NCBI GenBank assembly: GCA_041655035.1 | Contig: JBAZCN010000087.1 | Span: 1 to 13,441 of the forward strand | Length of the DNA stretch: 13,441 bases | Reading direction: 5' to 3' | Source of the DNA: NAT127 sp041655035 | GTDB taxonomy: Bacteria > Pseudomonadota > Gammaproteobacteria > Pseudomonadales > Porticoccaceae | Shown here: in pieces, positions 1-6,789 of the stretch | Layout: each line of letters begins with the position of its first letter | Position numbering within the stretch: position 1 is the stretch's first letter | Position numbers and translations under genes: made by a program | The notes under the pieces: generated by a model | Databases searched by the model: none | Told to the model about the DNA's origin: nothing | What the model saw: only the letters and a program-made list of their open reading frames with translations

Positions 1-1
1 T

Positions 2-835
2 TACGCCGAGCTGTTGCAAGGCGATACCGATGCCATCGCGATCACTACCCGTCACGATACCCACGGCGTTGCTGTGCGCGATGCCCTGCAGGCCGGCAAG
101 CATGTATATGTGGAAAAGCCGCTGGCGATGTCGGTGGCCGAGCTGGCGGATATCCATCACGCCTATGCCGAAGGTGGGCAGGCACAGTTGATGGTGGGCT
201 TTAATCGCCGGTTTGCGTCGGCTACCCGCCAGGTGATCGCGCATTTTGCTGGTGTGCACAGCCCCCTGGTGGTGAATATTCGCATCAACGCTGGCCATAT
301 TCCCGCTGATCATTGGATTCAGGACCCGCAGGTGGGCGGTGGCCGCATGATCGGCGAGGGTTGCCATTTCATCGACCTGGCCTCGGCGCTGGTGGGCAGT
401 AATGTCAAAACCGTGTATGCCGTGGGCACCGGCAAGGCCGAAAAGTCGCCCTTGCTCAACGACAACCTGTGCCTGGCCCTGACCTTCGCCAACGGCAGTG
501 TGGCCAATATTACCTATACCGCCGATGGCGCCAAGGCCATGCCCAAGGAGGCCATTGAGGTGTTCGGGGGCGGTCGCTCGGCGCAAATCCATGATTTCAG
601 GGAAGTCGTTCTATTCAGCGGTGACAGCAACAGCAAGCGCCACAAGCTGGGAACTCAGGACAAGGGCCAGAAGCAGATGATTGCCGCCTGGCTGGAGGGG
701 TTACAGCAGGGCAAGCCGTGTGTGGACTATGACTGCCTGATGAGCACCAGCTTGGCGACGGTGATGGCTGTTGAATCCTTGGCCTGTGGGATGCCCCAGG
801 TGGTGGATTGGGGGGTATTGTCTGAAGCTTTATGA
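2..835 (+). CDS. Gfo/Idh/MocA-family oxidoreductase, C-terminal part (5' end outside window)
   Basis: The reading frame is open at the left edge, so this is a 3' fragment of about 277 codons. It contains the Rossmann-associated motif V-E-K-P-L-A (about residue 38 of the fragment), which ends the nucleotide-binding domain of Gfo/Idh/MocA dehydrogenases. Next comes the alpha/beta C-terminal domain with GGGRMIGEGCHFIDLA, where the His is the usual catalytic position. Such enzymes oxidise or reduce sugars or sugar-nucleotides with NAD(P). In many EPS loci this domain is fused behind a zinc-type alcohol dehydrogenase (a bi-domain oxidoreductase). That fusion is likely here, because the next gene resembles one that often accompanies it, but the N-terminal half is not visible. 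A TTG at 14 is an internal codon, not a start. The family call is firm and the substrate unknown. A terminator-like hairpin follows at 967-1003. Confidence 0.88.
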   Translation, partial: YAELLQGDTDAIAITTRHDTHGVAVRDALQAGKHVYVEKPLAMSVAELADIHHAYAEGGQAQLMVGFNRRFASATRQVIAHFAGVHSPLVVNIRINAGHIPADHWIQDPQVGGGRMIGEGCHFIDLASALVGSNVKTVYAVGTGKAEKSPLLNDNLCLALTFANGSVANITYTADGAKAMPKEAIEVFGGGRSAQIHDFREVVLFSGDSNSKRHKLGTQDKGQKQMIAAWLEGLQQGKPCVDYDCLMSTSLATVMAVESLACGMPQVVDWGVLSEAL

Positions 836-966
836 GAAGGGGTTGTGGGGAGGAACTCCTTGTGACGGAGACCGGCAAGAGAACTGGCCGACCTTGTATC
901 ATGCTGGTGATGTGTGGATGTCGATGAAACGTTTTTCTCCCTAGCCATAGACGGGCTGAGCTTCCG

Positions 967-1003
967 GGTGGGTTATGTCGAATCCACCAGTCTTTTATTT
1001 TTT
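967..1003 (+). terminator. Rho-independent terminator candidate after the oxidoreductase gene
   Basis: An 8-bp stem (GGTGGGTT at 967-974 with AATCCACC at 981-988, one G-T pair) closes a 6-nt loop. It is followed within 2 nt by a T-rich tail (TCTTTTATTTTTTA, about 991-1004). The site lies 131 bp after the oxidoreductase stop and about 50 bp before the next start, so the downstream gene probably needs its own promoter or read-through. Confidence 0.6.
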
Positions 1004-1055
1004 ATCCAGATACGCTTTAACTCTGTAACTCGGCAATCTTGGACAACGACAAAAA

Positions 1056-2228
1056 GTGATCCCTTCAATACTTAATTTGAACAGCGGACTGTTAGGTGCT
1101 TTACGCGCCGATCAGTTCGCCGGCCACGACCCTTTCGACTATCTCAACAGCCGGTTGCTTCAGGCTACACCGCTGCGCCGCAGTGAGTTCGTTCGACTGG
1201 CTTGGTTACAGATGGGTAAGCGCTTGCCGATCAACCTTCGCCCCATACTGGGTGTTCCTCGTATGCGTAACCCGAAAGGAGTGGGCTTGTGCATTCTCGG
1301 TTTGCTGGAGGATTACCAACGTACGGGCGATCAAACGTTGATACAGGAAGCATCCGAGCTGGCCGATTGGCTGCTGACTCAGCGGTCTGACCGGGCGGAA
1401 TGGCAATACAGTTGCTGGGGCTACCACTTTGATTGGCAGGCGAGGGCGTTTTATGTGCCTGCTGGCAAACCCAATATGATTACCAGTGTGTACGTAGCAC
1501 AGGCGCTGTATGCGTTGAGTGAAGTTACAGGTAATCAAGTCTGGCGCGTTGCGGCACTGGAAGTGGCCAAATTTATCTCTGGCAGTCTGTTTACTGAGGC
1601 AGATGATCGCCGCTTTTACGCCTACATTCCTGCCGAGACTGCGTTTGTGCATAACGCAAGCCTATGGGGCGCCGCTTGGTGTGCGTTTGCGGGACGGCAG
1701 CTGGAGGATGAGGCCTTGGTGGCGCAGGCGTTGCAGGTGGCGCGGCAGTCGGTTGCGGAACAGGGAGCGGATGGTTCCTGGGTGTATGGCGCACGTCATC
1801 ACCATCAGTTTATCGATGGTTTTCATACGGGGTATAACCTCGAAGCGTTGGCGCTGATTCGGGATACTCTGGACACTACAGAGTTTGATGCCAATATTGG
1901 GCACGGTATGGCTTACTATCGGGACTCTTTTTTTACTGAGGATGGTACTGCCAAATACTATCATAATTCGGTTTATCCACTCGATATGCATAACTTTACC
2001 CAGGCGGTATTTACCCTGCTTAAAGTAGGCGGCGCTGCCGAGGATATCGCCTTGTGCCACAAGGTGGTGGGCAGAGCGGTTGAGTTGATGTATCTGCCCC
2101 GACAGGAGCGTTTTGTGTATCAGAAGTGCCGTTGGTATACCAATCGCATCAATTATATGCGTTGGACCCAGGCGTGGGCGTACTATGCGCTGGCGTATTA
2201 CAACCGGTTTTGTGCAGAGCGGGGGTGA
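1056..2228 (+). CDS. Alpha/alpha-toroid-like protein of EPS loci, probable carbohydrate-active protein of unknown function
   Basis: This is a 390-aa soluble protein with no signal peptide or membrane segment. It is built from repeated helical hairpins rich in aromatic and acidic residues. Examples are GLCILGLLEDYQRTGDQTLIQ (about residues 75-95), the segment with EWQYSCWGYHFDW (about 115-127), ITSVYVAQALYALSEVTGNQ (about 145-164), a segment with HHHQFIDGFHTGYNLEAL (about 248-265), and DMHNFTQAVFTLL (about 310-322). Regularly spaced hairpins with conserved W/Y/H/D clusters are typical of the six-hairpin glycosidase and epimerase fold. Relatives in EPS loci are often deposited as 'delta-aminolevulinic acid dehydratase', but the Lys active-site region of that enzyme is not seen here. 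The GTG at 1056 is the first possible start after an in-frame stop at 1026, and its ribosome-binding site is weak. A role in modifying or trimming polysaccharide is inferred from fold and neighbours only. Confidence 0.72.
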   Translation: MIPSILNLNSGLLGALRADQFAGHDPFDYLNSRLLQATPLRRSEFVRLAWLQMGKRLPINLRPILGVPRMRNPKGVGLCILGLLEDYQRTGDQTLIQEASELADWLLTQRSDRAEWQYSCWGYHFDWQARAFYVPAGKPNMITSVYVAQALYALSEVTGNQVWRVAALEVAKFISGSLFTEADDRRFYAYIPAETAFVHNASLWGAAWCAFAGRQLEDEALVAQALQVARQSVAEQGADGSWVYGARHHHQFIDGFHTGYNLEALALIRDTLDTTEFDANIGHGMAYYRDSFFTEDGTAKYYHNSVYPLDMHNFTQAVFTLLKVGGAAEDIALCHKVVGRAVELMYLPRQERFVYQKCRWYTNRINYMRWTQAWAYYALAYYNRFCAERG

Positions 2229-2537
2229 GGGGTGCAGGTTGCTGTGGTGCTTCCTTTCTTAGCACAGTCCAACGATTCCGCTTTTTGCGACTTGAAAGAC
2301 TATTTGCTGTTTGTCGTTCAATTTTGATATCAGCCTGAATGCCGCAGCCGGCGATCGAAGACCTCCTGATCTGCGGCGGCTTCTTGTCATATGGTTCTAA
2401 ACGTATCGATGGCCCCTAGGGCCTTATCACCGCCCCGGCTTGTCTCAATAAGTTGCTATATTGAGACAAGCCGGGGCATTCATCAGGAGCAATGGGCTTG
2501 GCCGGTGAGAGTGAAGGGCCATAGTAGGAGGATTTAG
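2229..2537. other. 309-bp intergenic region with inverted repeats, before the glycosyltransferase gene
   Basis: No credible ORF is present. Going left to right, the region holds a weak inverted repeat (GCCGCAG at 2341-2347 with CTGCGGC at 2371-2377), a compact GGCCC-CTA-GGGCC palindrome (2411-2423), a perfect 19-bp inverted repeat (2432-2477, listed separately), and a strong Shine-Dalgarno sequence AGGAGG (2526-2531) 6 nt before the glycosyltransferase ATG. I see no convincing sigma-70 promoter. The number of palindromes suggests termination, attenuation or mRNA processing between the two genes. Confidence 0.6.
2432..2477. repeat. Perfect 19-bp inverted repeat (hairpin without U-tract)
   Basis: The left arm is GCCCCGGCTTGTCTCAATA (2432-2450). 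Its exact reverse complement lies at 2459-2477, leaving an 8-nt loop (AGTTGCTA). All 19 pairs match, with a G+C-rich base and an A+T-rich top. Neither strand has a run of T after the hairpin, so it is not a standard intrinsic terminator. It ends 60 bp before the downstream ATG. It could be an mRNA-processing or attenuation hairpin, a binding site for a dimeric protein, or a mobile repeat element. Confidence 0.85.
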
Positions 2538-3284
2538 ATGCAGCGGATTGATGTATTGGGTTGCCCTATGGATGTGGCAACCATGGGCGAGACAGTGGCC
2601 GTTATCGACGAGGCGGTTGCGGCCGATCGCTTCACCCAGCATGTGGTGGTCAATGTGGCCAAGCTGGTCAATATGCGCAAGGATTCCGAGCTGGACGCGT
2701 CTGTGCGCGAATGCGACATCATCAATATCGATGGTATGGGGGTAGTGCTTGGAGCTCGGCTGCTGGGCCATCAAGTGCCGGAGCGTGTGGCTGGCGTGGA
2801 TCTGTTTCACGCGTTGCTGGCGATGAGTGCGCAGAAGGGCTATTCCGTGTATCTGCTCGGCGCCAAAGACGATGTGGTGGCGGAGACGGCACGGCGCGTG
2901 CGGGCGCAGTATCCTGGTTTGATGCTGGCAGGTTATCACCATGGCTATTTCTGGGATGACGAGCAAGCCATGGTCGAAAAGATTCGAGCATCAGGCGCGC
3001 AATTGCTGTTTGTGGCAATTACCTCGCCCCGGAAAGAGAATTTTATCAATCGCTGGCGCGATCAGTTGGGTGTTACTTTTGTGATGGGAGTGGGGGGTAC
3101 GTTCGATGTGGTGGCCGGCAAGGTCAAACGTGCCCCGTTGTGGATGCAGAAGTGTGGTCTTGAGTGGCTGTATCGGGTGATTCAGGAGCCAGGGCGCATG
3201 TGGAAGCGTTACTTGACAACGAACAGCGAGTTTGCTTGCCTGCTATTCAAGGAAAAGCTTGCACAGGTCGGTGGCAAACGGTGA
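2538..3284 (+). CDS. WecG/TagA/CpsF-family glycosyltransferase (GT26)
   Basis: This 248-aa protein has the full length of the GT26 family, and E. coli WecG is about the same size. These inner-membrane-associated enzymes add a sugar, typically N-acetylmannosamine, N-acetylmannosaminuronate or glucose, to an undecaprenyl-PP-linked sugar in the cytoplasm. Family signatures are visible: VNVAKLVNMRK near residues 38-48, the catalytic-region motif INIDGMGVV with Asp65, PERVAGVDLFHALL, LLFVAITSPRKENFI, GVGGTFDVVAGKVKRAP, and the C-terminal basic tail W-L-Y-R-V-I-Q-E-P-G-R-M-W-K-R-Y that binds membrane and acceptor. The start is secure: AGGAGG (2526-2531) lies 6 nt before the ATG. It probably adds the second or a later sugar of the EPS repeat unit. 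The exact donor cannot be read from the sequence. Confidence 0.93.
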   Translation: MQRIDVLGCPMDVATMGETVAVIDEAVAADRFTQHVVVNVAKLVNMRKDSELDASVRECDIINIDGMGVVLGARLLGHQVPERVAGVDLFHALLAMSAQKGYSVYLLGAKDDVVAETARRVRAQYPGLMLAGYHHGYFWDDEQAMVEKIRASGAQLLFVAITSPRKENFINRWRDQLGVTFVMGVGGTFDVVAGKVKRAPLWMQKCGLEWLYRVIQEPGRMWKRYLTTNSEFACLLFKEKLAQVGGKR

Positions 3285-3607
3285 GGCGTTTGAATGCCGC
3301 CAAGTCCCGACCGGGGTGATCCATCTCCCAGGCTGGCAATGCTTGTTCATGCCTCCCGAACCGTACTTTTTAGGCCGCTGCTGGCAGCAGGATTTCGTTG
3401 GTATATGTAATGCCGTGCAATCGTTGGGTTATCCGCGGATTTATGTTTTCGCTTGTGATTGAGTATTTCAGAAGCTCGACTTTTATCGGTACAGCCTATG
3501 GGAAGGTGCCAGTATTTCCATTGGCTCGATCCCATAGGGTGTGCTGAGGAACGAAGCGCACCGCAGCCCTGCGCGGTGCGCCTCCTGCGTCGGCACACCC
3601 TATAGAT
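3285..3607. other. Intergenic region ending in a palindromic repeat
   Basis: This 323-bp stretch lies between the glycosyltransferase stop and the conceptual stop of the Rpn pseudogene. The first 210 bp show no recognisable gene, and a 76-codon frame running through here starts inside the glycosyltransferase gene and resembles nothing known. A short CTGCTG-G-CAGCAG palindrome lies near 3380. The last 110 bp are taken up by the inverted repeats described separately. Confidence 0.5.
3495..3603. repeat. Nested palindromic intergenic repeat beside the Rpn pseudogene
   Basis: Three inverted repeats are stacked here. The outer one of the main element pairs ATAGGGTGTGC (3534-3544) with GCACACCCTAT (3593-3603) perfectly over 11 bp. 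Inside it, GCGCACCGC (3556-3564) pairs perfectly with GCGGTGCGC (3573-3581) around an 8-nt loop, so 3534-3603 can form a cruciform. An additional arm, CCTATGGGA (3495-3503), pairs with TCCCATAGG (3530-3538) and competes with the outer stem. The element ends 4 bp from the conceptual stop of the Rpn pseudogene. Its form is that of dispersed REP/MITE-like repeats, but copy number cannot be judged from one window. Confidence 0.75.
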
Positions 3608-4137
3608 CTACCTCTCGCCACCTCCAAAAATACCATCCAGCGAGGGCGCGTCGATGGCCTGGTCGAACCCTCGACCTGCGCCAGGGAGGCCCGCTCGATA
3701 CGTGCCTCGACGCCGGCCGGCAATGGGCCAAAACGCTTGCCCAGCAAGCGCCGCAGCGCCATGGCTTCACCCGTTTGCAAGCCCTCCTGACGGCCTTTTT
3801 CGAGACCTTTTTGAAGCCCCCGTTGCTCGGCCTCGTCGAACCACCCTTCGATACGCTCTGCCAGCATGCTGTCCGCCTCCATGATGTCGTTGATCCGTTC
3901 GATCTCACTGATGCTACTGCGCGGCGCCTTGCGTCGCAAGAGGATGCGCACCCGTACCCGCCACACCCTATCGTCGTGGCGCTGGCGTTCGGATTCGGAG
4001 ACATAGCTGCCGTTGATATGTTCGAGGGTGGCGAAGTCGGCATCCTGTATCCACTCGCCCGGCACATAGCCGAGCAGCAGGTCGCGGATCATTTCGGGGT
4101 GGGAGAACAACAGTTTGTAGCCGGTATCGTGGTCCAT
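3608..4137 (-). pseudogene. Rpn-family recombination-promoting nuclease (PD-(D/E)XK transposase), decayed
   Basis: The N-terminus (MDHDTGYKLLFSHPEMIRDL, continuing to GSYVSESERQRHDDRVWRVRV, residues 1 to about 63) is the classic Rpn/Transposase_31 start. The C-terminal part is also typical: SEIERINDIMEADSMLAERI, then repeated Q/E-x-G-L-Q-K-G helices and LRRLLGKRFGPLPAGVEARIERA. The two halves are joined directly at about 3940-3955, so roughly 150 residues with the nuclease core are missing compared with the usual length of about 300. Near 3667-3670 the frame shifts, consistent with loss of one base: the expected ending FDQAIDAPSLDGIFGGGER continues in another frame to a TAG at 3608-3610. Without the shift correction the frame runs to 3496 with a nonsense tail. 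A good ribosome-binding site (AAGGAGG, 4153-4147) remains. The gene is inactive as a nuclease and is a relic of a mobile or selfish family inside the EPS locus. Confidence 0.87.
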
Positions 4138-4463
4138 ACCATCGAGCCTCCTTGCTCATGGGTCTACGTCGTTACGCTATCACGGGCAGGTGAGTGTGGG
4201 ACGTCGCCTTGAACACTGCAAGCCGGACTTCGGGAAAATACATGGGCAGCGCGTAGTGTTGGACCGAGAAGAAGGTGCTGGCGTCTGAAAGCGGGAAGAG
4301 GGATGGCGCGGTCTGGTAATGAGTGGATGTTGAGAGGGTGGTATGATCCGCGCTGCTGATCGCTGTCGGGCCTTACGCGAGGCATTGCTGTTGTTGAGTG
4401 CCCACCATGCCGATCGGCCAATTCATTGATACATCTCAAATGTCAGGAGTGATAAGTTACAAC
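4138..4463. other. 326-bp intergenic region between Rpn pseudogene and H-NS-like gene (divergent)
   Basis: Both flanking genes point outward from this region, so it should hold two promoters. The Rpn ribosome-binding site is visible at its left end. No sigma-70 pair stands out for either direction. A 91-codon minus-strand frame (4164-4439) has Arg/His/Pro-rich composition and no family resemblance, and is probably not a gene. An AGGAG at 4445-4449 lies upstream of the H-NS-like start at a long distance (14 nt). Confidence 0.45.
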
Positions 4464-4775
4464 ATGGATATACTCGATCAAAAACTAGCCGAGCGCGACA
4501 GGCTCGAAAAGGAAATCGACCAACTGATCAAGCAGCAGCGCAAGGAGCGTATTGCCGCTATTCGTGCGGATATCGCCAGGTTCGACCTCACCGAGGATGA
4601 GCTGTTTGCCGAGAGGGCGACCGCAACAGGTGGTAAAAGGCCAAGGGCAAAGGTTGCCGCCAAGTCGCCGGTCGAGCCTAAATACCGCGATCCGGAGACT
4701 GGCAAAACCTGGTCTGGCAGGGGTCGCGAGCCGAAGTGGATGCAGGGGCGCGACCGGGATGAGTTTGCGCTGTAG
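4464..4775 (+). CDS. H-NS-family nucleoid-associated DNA-binding protein
   Basis: This 103-aa protein has the H-NS layout. An N-terminal coiled coil for dimerisation (about residues 4-40, DQKLAERDRLEKEIDQLIKQ) is followed by a basic linker (about 56-70). The C-terminal DNA-binding domain contains YRDPETGKTWSGRGREPKW (74-92), in which TWSGRGRxPxW is the AT-hook-like minor-groove signature. These proteins bind AT-rich DNA, bridge it and silence transcription, often of EPS, surface or acquired genes. The frame extends upstream to ATGs at 4440 and 4398, but homology begins with the coiled coil, so 4464 is preferred. No ideally spaced ribosome-binding site decides the matter. Its place beside a mobile-element relic and a polymerase gene suggests a local regulator of the polysaccharide locus. 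That is inference. Confidence 0.9.
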   Translation: MDILDQKLAERDRLEKEIDQLIKQQRKERIAAIRADIARFDLTEDELFAERATATGGKRPRAKVAAKSPVEPKYRDPETGKTWSGRGREPKWMQGRDRDEFAL

Positions 4776-4829
4776 CTGGCCTGACGGCTCTCGGTGCTGC
4801 GTTGCGGGCCCGATTGCCGGGGGCAAGCC

Positions 4830-5222
4830 ATGATCGATATTCCTTTTTCCCCGGCAAAGCGCGCATTGCCGATAGCATTTTTTGCTATCTGCCTGTGCGT
4901 GGTGATCTATGCAATCTTCCGCCCAGAGCCACCGCCGGAGCTGTTCAGCCAGTCCGATAAATGGGGGCATATCGCCGCCTTTCTCGCATTGTGCGTCAGT
5001 GGCCGGCTGGCGTTTCCGTCGATCCCGGCGGCGCCGTTCTGGCTGGCTTTTGTGGCCCTTGCGCCGTTGCTGGAATGGCTGCAGCACCTGGTTCGGCCGC
5101 TGCGTTACTTCAGTTATGGCGATGTGCTGGCTAACCTTGGCGGCGTGCTGTTGGCCATGGTGCTGCTGAATCTGCTGAGCTTGTGGCAGGGGAGGGCGCG
5201 GGTAATGCCCTCGCGGCACTGA
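4830..5222 (+). CDS. VanZ-like family membrane protein
   Basis: This is a small 130-aa inner-membrane protein with about four hydrophobic segments (about residues 12-30, 47-62, 68-84, 100-117). It carries the VanZ-family polar signature: D43-K-W-G-H47 after the first segment, E82-x2-Q85 in the third, and D98-x3-N102-x2-G105 before the last. VanZ in Enterococcus gives low-level teicoplanin resistance. Proteobacterial members often sit in polysaccharide loci and their reaction is not established. The ATG at 4830 is chosen because the hydrophobic N-terminus starts there. A GTG at 4794 is in frame but adds residues of no apparent function, and the ribosome-binding site is weak. It follows the H-NS-like gene by 54 bp, probably in one transcript, and converges on the polymerase gene 31 bp away. 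Confidence 0.87.
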   Translation: MIDIPFSPAKRALPIAFFAICLCVVIYAIFRPEPPPELFSQSDKWGHIAAFLALCVSGRLAFPSIPAAPFWLAFVALAPLLEWLQHLVRPLRYFSYGDVLANLGGVLLAMVLLNLLSLWQGRARVMPSRH

Positions 5223-5253
5223 GCCGCGACAATTTTCCTGCGGGCCCGCTCGG

Positions 5254-6789
5254 TTAGGGGCCTGTTCTGCTGCGGAGCTCCCCAATAATAATACGCTCGC
5301 CATTGCCCGGTGTATGGATACGGGGTCGCCTTCTTTTTTTGCCATTGCCATTTGGCGCCGGGTGGTGATTGGCCAGTACGGCGATGGCGCACAACACCAC
5401 GAAAGTGGCGGCGTTGGCAGGTATCTGCAGATTGAAGTCGGTAAAGGAGTGGATCAGCAGGGACAGTATGCCCATGGCGGCGCCAAAGCCCACACCGCTG
5501 CGGTAGAGTGAATCCCGCCGCCATAACGCCCTGAGTGCCTGCTGCAGCGAGATCAGTACGAACAAGGCGAGGGGCAGGCTGCCGGCCAGGCCGAACTCGA
5601 CCATAAATTGCAGGTAGTCGTTGTGGGCGTGGTCGAAGTCCCCCTGGATGTCTTGCCCGGGATAGCGGGCAAAGCTGGTTTTGAAACTTCCGGCGCCGAA
5701 GCCGGTGAATGGCCGCTCGGCGATTTGCGGTATCAGGTAGCGGGCAATGTCGTCCCTGTCGACATTGCCGCGTTGTACCACTTCGTTATCCACCACTACA
5801 TCTGCCAACTGGGTCTGGACAATGCGGTCCTTGAGGTTTTCGAGGCCGAAGTATTGGCTGATGATCAGTACGTCGATGACGATAAGGCTGGCCAGTATCA
5901 GGCCGTTGCGCAGCCGATGTTTCCTGTTGATCAGGATATACAGCCCGCCGATCACCAGCAGAGCGGAGAAAAACCCGGTATTGCCCATGCGCGATTGGCT
6001 CATCACCAGGGCGATCACCATGATCACCAGCGCCAGGCGTAGGCGTAGCTTGGCGCTGAGCAGCAGTTCCATCAGGCTGCGCCAACTGAAGGGCTTGCCA
6101 TCCCGCAGGGCCAGCATCAGGCCGATGCCGCAGGCGATGGTCATTTCCAGATAGCCGGCGAGGTGGTTGCGGTTGACGAAAGTGCCGGTTACCACGCCGC
6201 GATAGTGCTCCTTGGGGCCGAACAGCAGCCATTCGGTGCCGGACAGCGTCATCCAGGCGCCATAAAAGGCCTGAAAGGTGCCGCCCAGCACCAGGGTGGC
6301 GAGCAGCAGGGTCAGCCGCTTGCGGTTGTTGAACAGCACGATGACCAGGGCAAAGAGCAGGGCATAGGCACAGCCGAGCAGTGCATAACGAAAGGTTTGC
6401 CCTGGGTCAGCACTGATGCCGAGGGCCCACTGCGCCAGCACCCACAGCTGGGTGATGGCCAGCAGCGCCAGCAGCAGTTGGGCGGGTTTCGGCAGCGCGG
6501 CGCGGGTCGATGCCACATCTTGCGAGACTCCTCCAGTGGACACCGGCGGCCGCGACAGCCACTGGGCGGCAACCCAGGCCACGGTAATCGCGGCGATGGC
6601 GATTACCAGCAGGCTGCTGGACCAGCCGCGGTTGCTGCCGAGCGGGAGGGGCAGCCAGGCGAGCAGTATCAGGACGGTGTAGCTGAGAATGGTGGTGGCG
6701 GTGATTGGTTGTCGGTGCAGTGATGGCACTGTGCATCTATTCTTGTGGCTGGCCGGCCGCGTATGGTAAGCGCACGGGTCGCTGCGCAC
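5254..6789 (-). CDS. Wzy-type polysaccharide polymerase / O-antigen ligase family protein
   Basis: This is a polytopic inner-membrane protein of up to 511 aa with about a dozen hydrophobic stretches. The periplasmic-loop signatures of the Wzy_C/O-antigen ligase family are present: GVVTGTFVNRNHLAGYLEM (about residue 200) and, about 180 residues later, RPFTGFGAGSFKTSF followed by DHAHNDYLQFMVEFGLAG, whose H-x-H-N-D-Y-L-Q is the conserved loop. Family members polymerise undecaprenyl-PP-linked repeat units or ligate glycans in the periplasm. Next to Wzc and OPX genes, the polymerase role is the more likely. The C-terminus ends in a basic cytoplasmic tail. The start is uncertain: GTG at 6789 gives the longest frame, while GTG at 6729 starts about 10 residues before the first membrane segment, and neither has a good ribosome-binding site. 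It is the only intact gene on the minus strand. A structured leader lies at 6785-6863. Confidence 0.9.
   Translation of the reverse strand: MRSDPCAYHTRPASHKNRCTVPSLHRQPITATTILSYTVLILLAWLPLPLGSNRGWSSSLLVIAIAAITVAWVAAQWLSRPPVSTGGVSQDVASTRAALPKPAQLLLALLAITQLWVLAQWALGISADPGQTFRYALLGCAYALLFALVIVLFNNRKRLTLLLATLVLGGTFQAFYGAWMTLSGTEWLLFGPKEHYRGVVTGTFVNRNHLAGYLEMTIACGIGLMLALRDGKPFSWRSLMELLLSAKLRLRLALVIMVIALVMSQSRMGNTGFFSALLVIGGLYILINRKHRLRNGLILASLIVIDVLIISQYFGLENLKDRIVQTQLADVVVDNEVVQRGNVDRDDIARYLIPQIAERPFTGFGAGSFKTSFARYPGQDIQGDFDHAHNDYLQFMVEFGLAGSLPLALFVLISLQQALRALWRRDSLYRSGVGFGAAMGILSLLIHSFTDFNLQIPANAATFVVLCAIAVLANHHPAPNGNGKKRRRPRIHTPGNGERIIIGELRSRTGP

Noticed and set aside
836..966. Possible small gene between the oxidoreductase stop and the terminator hairpin
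   Set aside because: No frame has a start with a ribosome-binding site and recognisable product; it looks like a 3' untranslated stretch.
3541..4212. A 223-codon + strand frame opposite the Rpn pseudogene
   Set aside because: It is antisense to recognisable Rpn sequence and starts inside the palindromic repeat; its product resembles no family.
4164..4439. A 91-codon minus-strand frame upstream of the Rpn pseudogene
   Set aside because: Arg/His/Pro-rich composition, no motif and no good ribosome-binding site; treated as non-coding.
5240..5249. The palindrome GCGGGCCCGC between the convergent VanZ-like and polymerase genes
   Set aside because: It has no loop and no T-tract, so I cannot support a bidirectional terminator, although the position would suit one.
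4485..5351. A 288-codon minus-strand frame across the H-NS-like and VanZ-like genes
   Set aside because: The product is Arg/Pro/Gln-rich without motifs, while both + strand genes beneath it have clear family signatures.
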